DNA of 64,000 nt from Chloroflexota bacterium. GTDB taxonomy: Bacteria > Chloroflexota > Anaerolineae > J036 > Brachytrichaceae. Under the pieces are notes generated by a model. It worked only from the letters and a program-made list of their open reading frames with translations. It did no database searches and was not told the DNA's origin. Position 1 is the first letter of the stretch, and each line of letters opens with the position of its first letter. The stretch lies in the NCBI GenBank assembly GCA_023382055.1, contig JAMCQN010000177.1:1-64000 (forward strand), given 5' to 3'. Positions 44,171 to 53,506 of this stretch are shown in pieces. Position numbers and translations under genes: made by a program.

Positions 44171-45709
44171 TTACTTGGCGTATTCGACAGCGCGCGTCTC
44201 GCGCACCACGGTCACTTTGATCTGCCCCGGATACTCCATCGATTCCTCGATGCGCTTGGCGATATCGCGGCTGAGCTGTATACAGGCCAGGTCATCCATC
44301 TGTTCCGGCTTGACGATGATGCGAACTTCGCGGCCGGCCTGCACGGCAAAGGACTCTGCAACACCGGGGAATGTGCGGGCGGTGTCTTCCAACTGCCTTA
44401 TCCGTTTCACGTAGGACTCCAACGTCTCGCGACGAGCGCCGGGGCGCGACCCGCTGATTGCGTCGGATATTTCCACAATCACGGCCTCGATGGTCTCCTG
44501 CGGTACGTCGTGATGGTGCGACTCCACACAATGGATGACCTTCGGATTGATATTCTGGCGTTTCAGCAGTTCGACGCCCAGTTGCACGTGCGTGCCTTCG
44601 TTCTCTCGGTCAAGCGCCTTGCCAATATCGTGCAGGAATCCGGCCGCCTTGCAGATTTTCACATCCGCCTTCAACTCAGAGGCCAGCAGACCGGCGATGC
44701 GAGCGGATTCGACGGCGTGGAACAGTTGGTTCTGGCCGTAGCTGGTGCGGTACTTCAATCGCCCCATCGTCTTGATGATCTCGGTGGGCAGGTTGGGAAC
44801 GCCCGCTTCCACGGTAGCGCGCTCTCCTTCATCCCACATGATTCGCTCGACTTCGCGTTTGGCGTCCTCCAGCGTCTTCTCGATACGCTGTGGATGGATG
44901 CGCCCATCGCGGACAAGCACCTCCAGGCCGCGACGTGCAATCTCGCGCCGCACCGGATCGAAACATGAAATGGTGACTGTGTCGGGGGTGTCGTCCACGA
45001 TCACATCCACCCCGGCTGCCTGCTCAAACGCCTGGATGTTGCGTCCATTCCGCCCGATGATGCGTCCTTTCACGTCTTCGTTGGGCAGCTCAACGGATGA
45101 GACTGTCTTTTCCGCCACCGTGTCGGTCGCGACGCGCTGGATGGTCTCCAGCACAATCGAGCGCGCGCGTTGTTCGGCTGTCTCGCGCGTCAGCGCCTCG
45201 GTCTCGCGAATGACGCGCGCCATATCGTTGCGGGTTTCCTCGCGCACGGCGTTTAGCAACTCGTTGCGGGCTTCCTCGCGTGTCATGGCGGCAATTCGTT
45301 CCAGCGCAGTCAAGCGTTCCTTCTGCAGTTTTTCGATGTCGGTTGCCAGTTTATCGAGTTGTGCCTGGCGCTGGTTGGCGCGTTTTTCGCGCTGCTCAAG
45401 TTTCTCGCGTTGAGATTCGATCTCCGTCCGGCGACGTAGCTGGCGTTCCTCTTCGCGCTGTACTTCCAGGCGTCTCTCCTTGATTTCCCGGTCGGCGGTC
45501 TCACGCAGCTTCAGGACCTCGTCTTTGTTCTGCACAAGCAGTTCCCGCGCTTTTGCCTGAGCTTCAGTCAAGGTTCTCTCGGCTTCAGCGCGCAGCACGG
45601 CGCCTTCATCCTTCGACTGCTTGCGGCCGACGCGGTAAGCGATTATCCCGGCAATAGCCGCAACGATAACTCCTACAACTGCGACAACTAACGTTCCATA
45701 AGTTTGCAT
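44171..45709 (-). CDS. rny: Ribonuclease Y
   Basis: 512 residues, normal length. Membrane-anchored endoribonuclease that starts mRNA decay. An N-terminal membrane helix (about 5-25) precedes a long charged coiled coil (30-190). The KH domain follows (about 200-265, VKGRIIGRNGRNIQAFE), and then the HD domain (about 325-420) with the metal-binding pair in LHDIGKA and the SHHHDVP segment. The C-terminal RNase Y extension is complete. It is convergent with lysS across the repeat-rich gap and follows recX on the same strand 53 bases downstream. Confidence 0.97.
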   Translation of the reverse strand: MQTYGTLVVAVVGVIVAAIAGIIAYRVGRKQSKDEGAVLRAEAERTLTEAQAKARELLVQNKDEVLKLRETADREIKERRLEVQREEERQLRRRTEIESQREKLEQREKRANQRQAQLDKLATDIEKLQKERLTALERIAAMTREEARNELLNAVREETRNDMARVIRETEALTRETAEQRARSIVLETIQRVATDTVAEKTVSSVELPNEDVKGRIIGRNGRNIQAFEQAAGVDVIVDDTPDTVTISCFDPVRREIARRGLEVLVRDGRIHPQRIEKTLEDAKREVERIMWDEGERATVEAGVPNLPTEIIKTMGRLKYRTSYGQNQLFHAVESARIAGLLASELKADVKICKAAGFLHDIGKALDRENEGTHVQLGVELLKRQNINPKVIHCVESHHHDVPQETIEAVIVEISDAISGSRPGARRETLESYVKRIRQLEDTARTFPGVAESFAVQAGREVRIIVKPEQMDDLACIQLSRDIAKRIEESMEYPGQIKVTVVRETRAVEYAK

Positions 45710-45762
45710 AGGTAATGCTGTTCCCTTAAAATCATCAAAGACCTTAATGAACGGTCAGCGGG

Positions 45763-46434
45763 CTAACCCAGCCCAACCTCCGTGTCTGTATCCTCATCGC
45801 CGGCGCTGCCTGCCTGCTTCTCTCTTTCCAATCTGGTAATAACTTCCTGAATAACGTCGTAACCATAACCATTGCGTGCCAGGTATTCACCCAGCTTGCG
45901 TTTGCGATCGCCGACTTCCGTCAATTTCTCTATCCTGGGCCAGCGCTTCAATGCCAACTGATACGCGCTTGCCTCATCGTCAACGCCGGCAAGCGACGCG
46001 TCGATGCTGGACTCGCTGACACCCTTCTGCCTCAGCTCCCATGCGATCATGCGTTTGCTGCGGGGGGTGGCGCCGAGTCTGCTTTCGACCCATGCCTTGC
46101 TGAACGTTTCGTCATCGAGCAGACCCGCCGCGCGCAAGCTGGTTACAACCTCATCGATGGTTTCTACATCAACTCCTGCGCGTTTCAACCGATGTTGCAC
46201 TTCCGATACGCTGCGCGGGCGGTACGAAATCAAACCCAGCGCCCGCTGTCTGGCTTTCTCCAGCGTATCGGCTGCCTGCAACTCAGTGATTTCCGCGTCG
46301 GTCAGGTGCTGGCCGACCCTCAGCCATAAGGCGTGAATCAGCGCCAACCCGAACGCATACTCGCCGTCCAGGTAAACATTGATCCGGTCTTTCGACCTCG
46401 CCTGGGCTTTTAAGGCCGTTATCGTTCCTGCCAT
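45763..46434 (-). CDS. recX: Regulatory protein RecX
   Basis: 223 residues. RecX binds RecA filaments and limits recombination. The three-helix tandem repeats are visible: ALGLISYRPRSVSEVQHRL, GLLDDETFSKAWVESRL and RSKRMIAWELRQKGV, followed by KRKLGEYLARNGYGYDVIQEV. recA is not adjacent, although the two are often neighbours. The ATG at 46434 is preceded by only three bases and a T7 tract that ends a strong hairpin, and there is no ribosome binding site. Expression must therefore start inside or just after that terminator, or depend on read-through of it. Confidence 0.93.
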   Translation of the reverse strand: MAGTITALKAQARSKDRINVYLDGEYAFGLALIHALWLRVGQHLTDAEITELQAADTLEKARQRALGLISYRPRSVSEVQHRLKRAGVDVETIDEVVTSLRAAGLLDDETFSKAWVESRLGATPRSKRMIAWELRQKGVSESSIDASLAGVDDEASAYQLALKRWPRIEKLTEVGDRKRKLGEYLARNGYGYDVIQEVITRLEREKQAGSAGDEDTDTEVGLG

Positions 46435-46437
46435 ACG

Positions 46438-46494
46438 AAAAAAACACGGCTGTAACACGACTCGCTGCGACTAAAAGCGAATCATTACAGCCGT
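46438..46494 (-). terminator. Strong intrinsic terminator abutting the recX start codon
   Basis: Perfect 10-bp arms (46446-46455 and 46485-46494) extend inward by a second stem of about 9 bp with two wobbles. On the minus strand the hairpin is followed by seven T (46444-46438), then CGT and the recX ATG. It probably ends the transcript of the upstream rRNA/tRNA modification operon. Confidence 0.88.
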
Positions 46495-46887
46495 CTCAGA
46501 TATCAGAATATGAAATGGTATCGCCGACTAGATCAGGCGACTCCTGTTCACCAGATCACGCCGCGGACAGTTGAATATGGGAAAAGACCCCACATTCAAT
46601 ACACCGGAACTACCGGTCGAGTGCTTCACAATCATTTGCCAACAACATTATGGTGATGAACGACACACAATACACCTGTTAGCGGCATATCTGCACGTTG
46701 CACTGCCAGCTTCTGTATGACTTTGAAGCGTTTTAGTTGCTCGTCCCCAAAGCCAACACCTGTCATTTCATCTATTCTTAACATCAGGCACTTAGCCTGA
46801 CGGTAAATCCTCAACGCGCTGTAACAAACCGTCTTTAGGTAGACAACGCACTTATTAAAATACGTTAACAATTATAAACAGATTTTC
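46495..46887. other. Gene-poor AT-rich gap with small hairpins and a doubtful ORF
   Basis: Between the methyltransferase stop and the recX terminator there are 393 bases that are visibly richer in A and T than the surroundings. Small inverted repeats occur at 46571-46599 (TTGAAT.TGGG arms) and 46603-46617. A 79-codon minus frame at 46632-46871 contains EQLKRFKVIQKLAVQRADM, faintly like the N-terminal segment of some transposases (LKVIQ...R.T), but it lacks the helix-turn-helix that should follow. It may be a decayed insertion sequence remnant, or chance. No tRNA or known RNA signature was found. Confidence 0.4.
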
Positions 46888-47697
46888 TCAGGCTGACCGC
46901 GTATCGATGAGAAATACCAGTTCAGTGGGAAACTCGAACTGACTTATTGTCCAGTCTTTGTTTTTCGAATGTTGGATGAACTGCTTTTCATAATGTGCAA
47001 GCATCCCCCTGGAGTGTCCGCATAGGCTTTGCAAAGGATAGGTTACGACCAGATAGTTTGCTTTGATCGTCTCAAGGAGATGATGACCTGCCGTTTTGTC
47101 GACCTGTTCGAGACAGGGGATTGTCTTGAGGATAAACGCCAGATCCACGGGCTGTTCAAAAGGATTCGCATCCAGCACGCTTGTGGCTGACGTCACCCCA
47201 TCGTAACCCAGCAAGGCGATCGATGATCGGATGAAGGCGATCATATCTTCGTAGATATCAATTGCGTAGTAGATTGTGCCACGTTGAAGTCCCATCCAGG
47301 GTATGGCTAACGGATTGAAGCCACAGGCAACGTCCAGTATGGAGGCAACCGGTGGAATCGCGCTGAAGATGGTGTCGTAGAAGCGATCAAGGTCGCCCAG
47401 GCGTTCGCGGGTAGAGGAATGGAAGGACATAATGCGCCGGCATGTGTCGCGGATATCGTCACGACTGCCTTCCGTTGCCTGCCGTATCTCATCCAGCCAC
47501 ATGTCGTACGACGGATTGCCATCCAGGTATGCGCCACCCACCTGGTGCAATTTGTTCCTGGTGGCCTTGACGGCTTCTTTGTAACTGTTGCGTTTGGCTA
47601 GTTCCCGCGCGCCCAGGCTGCGGATAAAATCACTGGCAACATAGCGATATTTGCGGGTTGCTTTTATATCAGTGACAAGATCATCGAGTTCCGCCAT
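46888..47697 (-). CDS. 16S rRNA (guanine-1405-N7) methyltransferase-like protein, aminoglycoside-resistance family
   Basis: 269 residues, the size of the ArmA/Rmt/FmrO family, which methylates N7 of G1405 in helix 44 and gives high resistance to 4,6-disubstituted deoxystreptamine aminoglycosides. Resemblance runs the whole length: IKATRKYRYVASDFIRSL (11-28), ATRNKLHQVGGAYL (45-58), FHSSTRERLGDLDRFYDTIF (92-111), the SAM loop ILDVACGFNPLAI (120-132), KTIPCLEQ (191-198), GHSRGMLAHYEKQF (227-240) and FPTELVFLI (256-264). Base composition is lower in GC by eye than the flanks, a possible sign of transfer. It lies three bases after a tgt-like gene and appears to be in one operon with rsmI. Resistance itself is inferred, not shown. 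Confidence 0.87.
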   Translation of the reverse strand: MAELDDLVTDIKATRKYRYVASDFIRSLGARELAKRNSYKEAVKATRNKLHQVGGAYLDGNPSYDMWLDEIRQATEGSRDDIRDTCRRIMSFHSSTRERLGDLDRFYDTIFSAIPPVASILDVACGFNPLAIPWMGLQRGTIYYAIDIYEDMIAFIRSSIALLGYDGVTSATSVLDANPFEQPVDLAFILKTIPCLEQVDKTAGHHLLETIKANYLVVTYPLQSLCGHSRGMLAHYEKQFIQHSKNKDWTISQFEFPTELVFLIDTRSA

Positions 47698-47700
47698 GAT

Positions 47701-48792
47701 TTATGTCGTCGCATTCAGTTTAGCCATTAGCATGGCCATAAAGCGCAGGTTATGTATCGTAGCGAGTCGGAAAAACGCGCTGTCGTTGATTTTGTAAAGA
47801 TGGTGCAGGTAGCCCAACGAATAACGCGTACAGCACAGACAGTCGCACCATGGACTGATCGGGCGATTGTCTTTGATGTGTTTGTCATCACTGATATAAA
47901 CATAAGCGAACCAATCATCGCTCAATTCACGCCGTAGAGCTGGATCGCTGTTGAACGTGTACAGGCGCGCGTGGCGGGCATCGCGGGTTGGCATCGCACT
48001 GTCGAACAGGCGATAACCAATCTGCGTGCAGGCGACGATGCTGGGCGGGTGCCCGATGCCCAGTGCATGCATAGGGTATTCGGATGGGATGATCTCGCGG
48101 GTATAGCCGACGATATCGGTCAGCAGGTTCCCCTGGTTGTCGATCGGCCAGCCGCCGTATCCGTAGCCGTCGAAGCCGATTTCGAGTAATGCATCTGCGC
48201 AGCGTATACGTTCCTCCCGGATGCTGCCGCCCTGCACCACGCCGAACAGCAGCGGGCGCTGCCCATCGGCGTATTCTTTTTGCTCGATCAGCCGTGTATA
48301 AGCCTCTTTACAACGGCGCGCCCATGCAATCGTGCGCGTCACGGACTCTTTCTGTGTGTCGATTGGGTCTTCGGCATTGGTGCAATCATCCAGGCAGATG
48401 ACGATGTCAGAGCCGTAGCTGACTTGCAGTTGTATCGTTTTCTCCGGTGTGAGTTGCAGTTTCCTGTCCGACCCTTCCGGACGGAAGATAATGCCCTGAT
48501 TGTTCAGGCTGCCGTTTTTTGGATTCTGCCGGATGAGCGAGTAGGCTTGGAATCCGCCGGAGTCGGTGACAATCGGGTGCGGCCAGCCCGACATGCGGTG
48601 CAATCCGCCCAACGCCTGCACGGTGGAGGACCCCGGGCGCTGCATCAGATGAAACGTATTCATCACCAGTGCCTGCGTGCCGCAGCGCTCCAGGTCGGCG
48701 CTATCCAGCGAGCGCACGACACCCAGTGTGGCATCCGGCAGGAATGCGGGGATATCCAGGTCGCCATGTGGAAGATGCAGTTGGCTACTCAT
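47701..48792 (-). CDS. Divergent tRNA-guanine transglycosylase-like protein
   Basis: 363 residues. Family enzymes exchange guanine-34 of GUN-anticodon tRNAs for a 7-deazaguanine. Catalytic Asp77 (TDSGGFQ) and nucleophile Asp264 ([15 protein letters not shown]) are present, as is the zinc site: Cys316, 318, 321 (CDCLCC) and His347 (IHNL). The base-recognition segment after GVVQGG differs: the usual GGLxVGE is GGWPIDN (213-219). Substrate preference may thus differ from preQ1; it could also be a paralogue beside a normal tgt. The ATG at 48792 overlaps the rsmI end by 8 bases, so translation is probably coupled. A longer frame to 48861 overlaps rsmI further and is unlikely. Confidence 0.88.
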   Translation of the reverse strand: MSSQLHLPHGDLDIPAFLPDATLGVVRSLDSADLERCGTQALVMNTFHLMQRPGSSTVQALGGLHRMSGWPHPIVTDSGGFQAYSLIRQNPKNGSLNNQGIIFRPEGSDRKLQLTPEKTIQLQVSYGSDIVICLDDCTNAEDPIDTQKESVTRTIAWARRCKEAYTRLIEQKEYADGQRPLLFGVVQGGSIREERIRCADALLEIGFDGYGYGGWPIDNQGNLLTDIVGYTREIIPSEYPMHALGIGHPPSIVACTQIGYRLFDSAMPTRDARHARLYTFNSDPALRRELSDDWFAYVYISDDKHIKDNRPISPWCDCLCCTRYSLGYLHHLYKINDSAFFRLATIHNLRFMAMLMAKLNATT

Positions 48793-49513
48793 TTTCCACC
48801 GAGGTATCGTCACTCTCTGGTCGGGCGGCGGCCTTGCGACGCTCCGCAGGCGAGCCGGCAATCACGATCGTGTATTCGCCTTTCAATTCCATGCCTTTCA
48901 CACTCTCAAGCAGTTCAGATAATGTCCCGCGCCGTACCTGTTCAAACATCTTGGTCAAGTCGTTTGCCAGCGCCGCGCGCCGGTCGCCATACACGGCCAG
49001 CGCATCGACCAGGAATTCCTCCAGGCGGAAGGGGCTTTCATAGAAAATCAGGGTGTGAGGAGAGTCCCTGTCGATGTCGAAGAAGCGCCGCCGGGCAACC
49101 GACTTGCGCGGCGCGAAACCGCGAAAGGTGAATGCGTGCAGCGGCAAGCCGGATAGAACCAGCGCCATGATGAGCGCGCTGGCGCCGGGGATCATTGTCA
49201 CCGGGATGCCATTTTCAATGGCATGCCGCACCAGCGTAAAGCCGGGGTCGGACACGCCAGGTGTGCCGGCGTTCGTCACCAGGGCGACCGTCTGGCCCTG
49301 CTGCAACAATGACAACAGTTTACGTCCAGCCGACTGCTCATTGTGCTCGTGAAACGAAACCTGGGGCTTCTGGATATCGAAGTGCTTCAGGAGCAGGCCG
49401 GTTTTGCGGGTGTCCTCGCTGGCGATGATATCCACGCTGCGCAGCGTGTCGAGCGCGCGCAACGTAATATCCCCGAGATTGCCGATGGGCGTAGCGATCA
49501 GGTAGAGCGTCAT
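48785..49513 (-). CDS. rsmI: 16S rRNA 2'-O-ribose C1402 methyltransferase RsmI
   Basis: 242 residues. Methylates the ribose of C1402 in helix 44 of 16S rRNA. Tetrapyrrole-methylase-fold motifs are clear: [18 protein letters not shown] at the N-terminus, [28 protein letters not shown], and FYESPFRL. The C-terminus is hydrophilic and ends overlapping the tgt-like start. First gene of the minus-strand modification operon, divergent from mfd. Confidence 0.96.
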   Translation of the reverse strand: MTLYLIATPIGNLGDITLRALDTLRSVDIIASEDTRKTGLLLKHFDIQKPQVSFHEHNEQSAGRKLLSLLQQGQTVALVTNAGTPGVSDPGFTLVRHAIENGIPVTMIPGASALIMALVLSGLPLHAFTFRGFAPRKSVARRRFFDIDRDSPHTLIFYESPFRLEEFLVDALAVYGDRRAALANDLTKMFEQVRRGTLSELLESVKGMELKGEYTIVIAGSPAERRKAAARPESDDTSVENE

Positions 49514-49564
49514 GATTGGTCGTTGGCCGGACTCTCCATTCTCCTCGATTGGGTTGATCTGATT

Positions 49565-49570
49565 TACAAT
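49565..49570 (+). promoter_or_regulatory. -10 box of a leaderless mfd promoter
   Basis: TACAAT lies nine bases before the mfd ATG. The -35 region is poor. Spacing matches the pheT and lysS cases. Confidence 0.45.
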
Positions 49571-49579
49571 CTTCTGGCT

Positions 49580-52500
49580 ATGTCGTTGTACGGACTCATT
49601 GCTCCCATTCTACGCAACCCTGACTTTCAGAGCCTCGCGGAAACTGTGCAAGCGCGCGCGATCGATGCATCGCGCGGGGTGGGCCTTTTGCGCGCCGCGC
49701 GGCCCTTGCTGGTCGCTGCGCTGAAGCATGAACTGCAGCGCCCTATCGTATACCTGGTTTCGTCGGTGGAAGGCGCGCGCACAACCTTCGACGCGCTGCG
49801 CTCGCTGGCGCTGACTGGAAGCGATGCCGCGACTGCGCCAGCGGATATCCTGCGTTCAGTCGAGCCAAACACTGCATTCTATGACACGGTGGCGCCGGTG
49901 ATCGATGTCACCGTGCAGCGCAGTGTCGTTCTCGCGGCGCTCTACCAATGCACTTTGAAGGCTGCCGCTGCAGAAACGAGTCCGGTCATTGTGACCAGCC
50001 CGCGCGCGTTGATGCATCCCACATTGCCTCCGGCGATATACAGGGCTGCAATCCGCACTTTGCGGCGCGACCAGCCTATTGCGCTGGAGACGACGCTGGC
50101 GCAATGGGTCGCGGCTGGTTACGAAAATGAGAGTGTCGTCGAGCGCATCGGCGCATTCAGCAGGCGCGGCGGCATCATCGATGTCTGGTCGCCGGCGCAT
50201 GCATTGCCGGCGCGCATCGAGTTGTTCGGAAACCAGATCGAGTCGATCCGTCTGTTCGACCCCGGCACGCAGCGCAGCGGAGAGATGATCGACCGCCTGT
50301 TGATTACACCTCTTGAAAGCATGGTCGTCGACACACAGCCGGCGCGACAGGCTACTCTTTTGGATTATCTGGGTGACGAGGGATTGCTCGTCATCGACGA
50401 TGAGGAGGAATTGCGAGACGCGTGGACGTTGCTTGAGGCGAAGGCCGAGCGCGAGCGAGAGACAGTGCGGGTCGTTGAGACCGATACTGAAGAAGACCGT
50501 ACCGAAACCCCCAACACCAGACCCGTGGCTAATGTGCATGACCAGGGCGTGCCTTTCATTACATGGGACGGCTATCGCATGTCGCGAGGCAGGCTGCCCC
50601 GTGTACTTGTGCTGGGCCAGCCGCTGGAATCCCGCGTGTTGACGCGGCATGCCCTGGCGGAACATTTCACTGCTGCGCCGCACTTTGCAGGGCAATTGAA
50701 TCCCGTCATGGAATACCTGCACAGCAGCGTGGCGGTACCCGCCGAAAAAGACTCACAAGACGCGCCAGCGAATGTCGTAGTCATATCTCGGCAAGCCGGA
50801 CGTCTGGCTGAGCTATGGTCGGAGCGCAACTCGGTCATTGCGCCGCAGAGCGGGTTCGATGAAGCGCCTGCAGACGGCCTGTCGTTCGTTACCGGCGCGC
50901 TCCCTGAGGGCTTTATCTTTACGGAGCAGGTCGCCTCCTCACAGGGCAGCACGGCGGCATTCGGTCGGCAAGCCCCGCCCAGCCTGATTCTCATCACCGA
51001 TGCCGAGATATTCGGTTACGTGCGGCCTGAATCGTGGCAGTTTGGCCGCGCGCGCAAAGCTGCGCCCGAACGCGCTTTTGCCGACTGGCAAACCGGCGAT
51101 GTCGTCGTGCATGAGGACTATGGTATCGGGATATTCCGCGGTCTGGTGCGGTTGACCGTCAATACAGGAACCCTGATGGAGCCGGCAGAAGGCGAACGGG
51201 AATACCTTCTGCTCGAATATAGCGATGCCGACCGGCTGTATGTCCCGCTTCACCAGCTCGATCGCGTGTCGCGTTACGTCGGCAGCGATGAGTCGCGTCC
51301 CACGCTCAGCAAACTGGGCGCCACCGAATGGGTGCAGGTTAAGCAAAAAGCGCGCGGCGCGGCGGCGCAGGTCGCGCGCGACATGCTGCAACTGTACGCC
51401 GCCCGCGAAATGGCGCAGGGCGTTGCGCTCAGCAAAGATACACCCTGGCAGGCCGAACTGGAGGCCAGTTTCCCCTATATGGAAACCGATGACCAACTGC
51501 GCGCCATCCAGGATGTAAAACGCGATCTTGAACATACCAAGCCAATGGACCGGCTCGTATGCGGCGATGTTGGATTCGGCAAGACGGAGGTGGCGTTGCG
51601 CGCGGCGTTCAAGGCCGTACAGGATGATTTCCAGGTGGCCGTGCTGGCGCCGACTACCGTATTGGCGCAGCAGCATTGGATGACCTTCACGCGCCGTATG
51701 GCGTCGTACCCGATCAAGGTCGAGATGCTGTCGCGTTTCCGCACCAGCGCCGAAAAACACAAGGTCGTCGATGGCATCCGCGAGGGCGCGGTGGATATCG
51801 TGATCGGCACGCACGCGCTACTCTCGAACAATGTCCAGTTCGCCAACCTGGGATTGTTGATCATCGACGAGGAACAGCGCTTCGGCGCCGCGGCCAAAGA
51901 GAAACTGAAGAAGATGCGCGCCAGCGTGCACGTCATGACGCTGACAGCCACGCCGATACCCCGCACGCTGTACTTCGGACTGACTGGCATCCGCGACGTC
52001 AGCCGCATCGAAACCCCGCCTGCTGAACGGTTGCCGATCATCAGCTATGTGGGACCCTTCGATGACACGATTGTGAAGCAGTCCATACAACGCGAACTGG
52101 ACCGTGAAGGCCAGGTGTTCTTCGTCCACAACCGCATCAACAGCATCCATCTGCTGGAAACCAAACTTCGCCGCCTGGCGCCGGAGGCCAGCATCGCGGT
52201 CGCGCATGGTCAGATGGAAGAACGCGCGCTGGCGCGCATCATGAATGAGTTCGCCGACGGCAGAACCGACATCCTGCTGTCCACGAACATCGTTGAAAGC
52301 GGGCTGGATATCTCCAATGCCAATACCATCATCATCGACCGCGCCGACCATTTCGGTCTGGCCGACTTATACCAGTTGCGCGGCAGGGTGGGGCGCTCGA
52401 CGACGCAAGCCTATGCCTATTTCCTGTATGACCGCCGCACCCATATGACAGTTGAGGCGCGCGAGCGCCTGGAGACGCTGCGCGAGGCGGCTGGAATCGG

Positions 52501-53125
52501 CGCAGGCTACATGATCGCCATGCGCGACCTGGAACTGCGCGGCGCGGGCGATATCCTTGGGCCGCGCCAGAGCGGCCAGGTTGCCAGCATCGGTCTCGAC
52601 CTGTATACGCGCCTGCTCGCGCGCGAGGTATCTACCCTGCGCGCCCTGCGCGATGGCACCGCTTTACCGGCGCCTGAGCCGACGCCGGTGACTATCGATC
52701 TGCCGCTGACCATCGGGCTGCCGCAGAACTATATCGGCGATCAGCCATTGCGCTTGCAGATGTACCGGCGGGTTGCCAGCCTCGACACCGAAGAGAAGAT
52801 ACGGCTTTTTGAGGAGGAGCTGGCTGATCGCTTTGGCAAATTGCCTCAGGCCGTGTTGAACCTGACATACCAGGCGCGCCTGAAGCTGTTCGCGACGGCC
52901 CTGGGCGCGCAGTCCATCACCACCGAGGGCAACCGTTTTGTGATTCGCGCCGAGTCTATCGAGAAACTCGACCGCAACGCCGTGGCGCGTCTGCTGGGTG
53001 AAGATGCCAACATCGGACGGCGCCAGGTGTCATTTCTGCGCAGCGGTCCGCCTGAGGTATGGAAGGCGCGCCTGATGCAACTCATCGAACAACTGGCGGA
53101 GATGGCAACGGTCGCAGGTGTGTAA
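49580..53125 (+). CDS. mfd: Transcription-repair coupling factor Mfd
   Basis: 1181 residues. Removes stalled RNA polymerase and recruits UvrA. The N-terminal UvrB-like region (about 1-330) is followed by the RNA-polymerase-interacting domain (about 500-570, [21 protein letters not shown]). The RecG-type translocase has Walker [15 protein letters not shown] and [11 protein letters not shown]. The C-terminal TRCF domain (about 1030-1150) begins near [12 protein letters not shown]. The frame extends upstream to 49343 through rsmI antisense; ATG 49580 is chosen because it matches family N-termini (SLAETVQ, VYLVSS) and sits after a TACAAT box. Confidence 0.97.
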   Translation: MSLYGLIAPILRNPDFQSLAETVQARAIDASRGVGLLRAARPLLVAALKHELQRPIVYLVSSVEGARTTFDALRSLALTGSDAATAPADILRSVEPNTAFYDTVAPVIDVTVQRSVVLAALYQCTLKAAAAETSPVIVTSPRALMHPTLPPAIYRAAIRTLRRDQPIALETTLAQWVAAGYENESVVERIGAFSRRGGIIDVWSPAHALPARIELFGNQIESIRLFDPGTQRSGEMIDRLLITPLESMVVDTQPARQATLLDYLGDEGLLVIDDEEELRDAWTLLEAKAERERETVRVVETDTEEDRTETPNTRPVANVHDQGVPFITWDGYRMSRGRLPRVLVLGQPLESRVLTRHALAEHFTAAPHFAGQLNPVMEYLHSSVAVPAEKDSQDAPANVVVISRQAGRLAELWSERNSVIAPQSGFDEAPADGLSFVTGALPEGFIFTEQVASSQGSTAAFGRQAPPSLILITDAEIFGYVRPESWQFGRARKAAPERAFADWQTGDVVVHEDYGIGIFRGLVRLTVNTGTLMEPAEGEREYLLLEYSDADRLYVPLHQLDRVSRYVGSDESRPTLSKLGATEWVQVKQKARGAAAQVARDMLQLYAAREMAQGVALSKDTPWQAELEASFPYMETDDQLRAIQDVKRDLEHTKPMDRLVCGDVGFGKTEVALRAAFKAVQDDFQVAVLAPTTVLAQQHWMTFTRRMASYPIKVEMLSRFRTSAEKHKVVDGIREGAVDIVIGTHALLSNNVQFANLGLLIIDEEQRFGAAAKEKLKKMRASVHVMTLTATPIPRTLYFGLTGIRDVSRIETPPAERLPIISYVGPFDDTIVKQSIQRELDREGQVFFVHNRINSIHLLETKLRRLAPEASIAVAHGQMEERALARIMNEFADGRTDILLSTNIVESGLDISNANTIIIDRADHFGLADLYQLRGRVGRSTTQAYAYFLYDRRTHMTVEARERLETLREAAGIGAGYMIAMRDLELRGAGDILGPRQSGQVASIGLDLYTRLLAREVSTLRALRDGTALPAPEPTPVTIDLPLTIGLPQNYIGDQPLRLQMYRRVASLDTEEKIRLFEEELADRFGKLPQAVLNLTYQARLKLFATALGAQSITTEGNRFVIRAESIEKLDRNAVARLLGEDANIGRRQVSFLRSGPPEVWKARLMQLIEQLAEMATVAGV

Positions 53126-53234
53126 TGAACAGATTGTATGGGATTCCTACGTATAATCACGAGCATATAAGAAACGTTATTACCGAGAGGCGCCGGTGGA
53201 ACACCCGCCGGTTGCGAACCTGGAGAAAGATTGA

Positions 53235-53480
53235 ATGGCAAATATAAGTACGGAACTGTTGGATATTTTGCGCTGTCCGCATTGCGTCTCCGGCGCCACG
53301 CGCCAGCCCGGCGCTGACCCCGGCCGGCTGACACTGATCAAGGATTACTGGCTGGTTCAACTCGAGTGCGGGCGCAAGTACCCGATCAAGGATGGCATAC
53401 CGATTATGTTGATCGAGGAAGGTGAAAAGTGGCTTAACACCAAAATCGATGACCTGCCGGTACCGCCTCCACAGAACTGA
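53235..53480 (+). CDS. Trm112/UPF0434-like zinc-ribbon protein
   Basis: 81 residues. Begins STELLDILRCPHC with a CxxC knuckle, and later LVQLECGRKYPIKDGIPIMLIEEG, the family signature. The family includes Trm112, a partner that stabilises methyltransferases, and bacterial YcaR-type proteins with unknown role. Only three Cys are present, so zinc binding may be incomplete. GGAGAAAG precedes the ATG. A TATAAT at 53152-53157 is a possible promoter in the 109-base gap after mfd, without a matching -35 box. Confidence 0.87.
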   Translation: MANISTELLDILRCPHCVSGATRQPGADPGRLTLIKDYWLVQLECGRKYPIKDGIPIMLIEEGEKWLNTKIDDLPVPPPQN

Positions 53481-53506
53481 CATCATTCACCGGAGCCGGC
53501 GCCACG

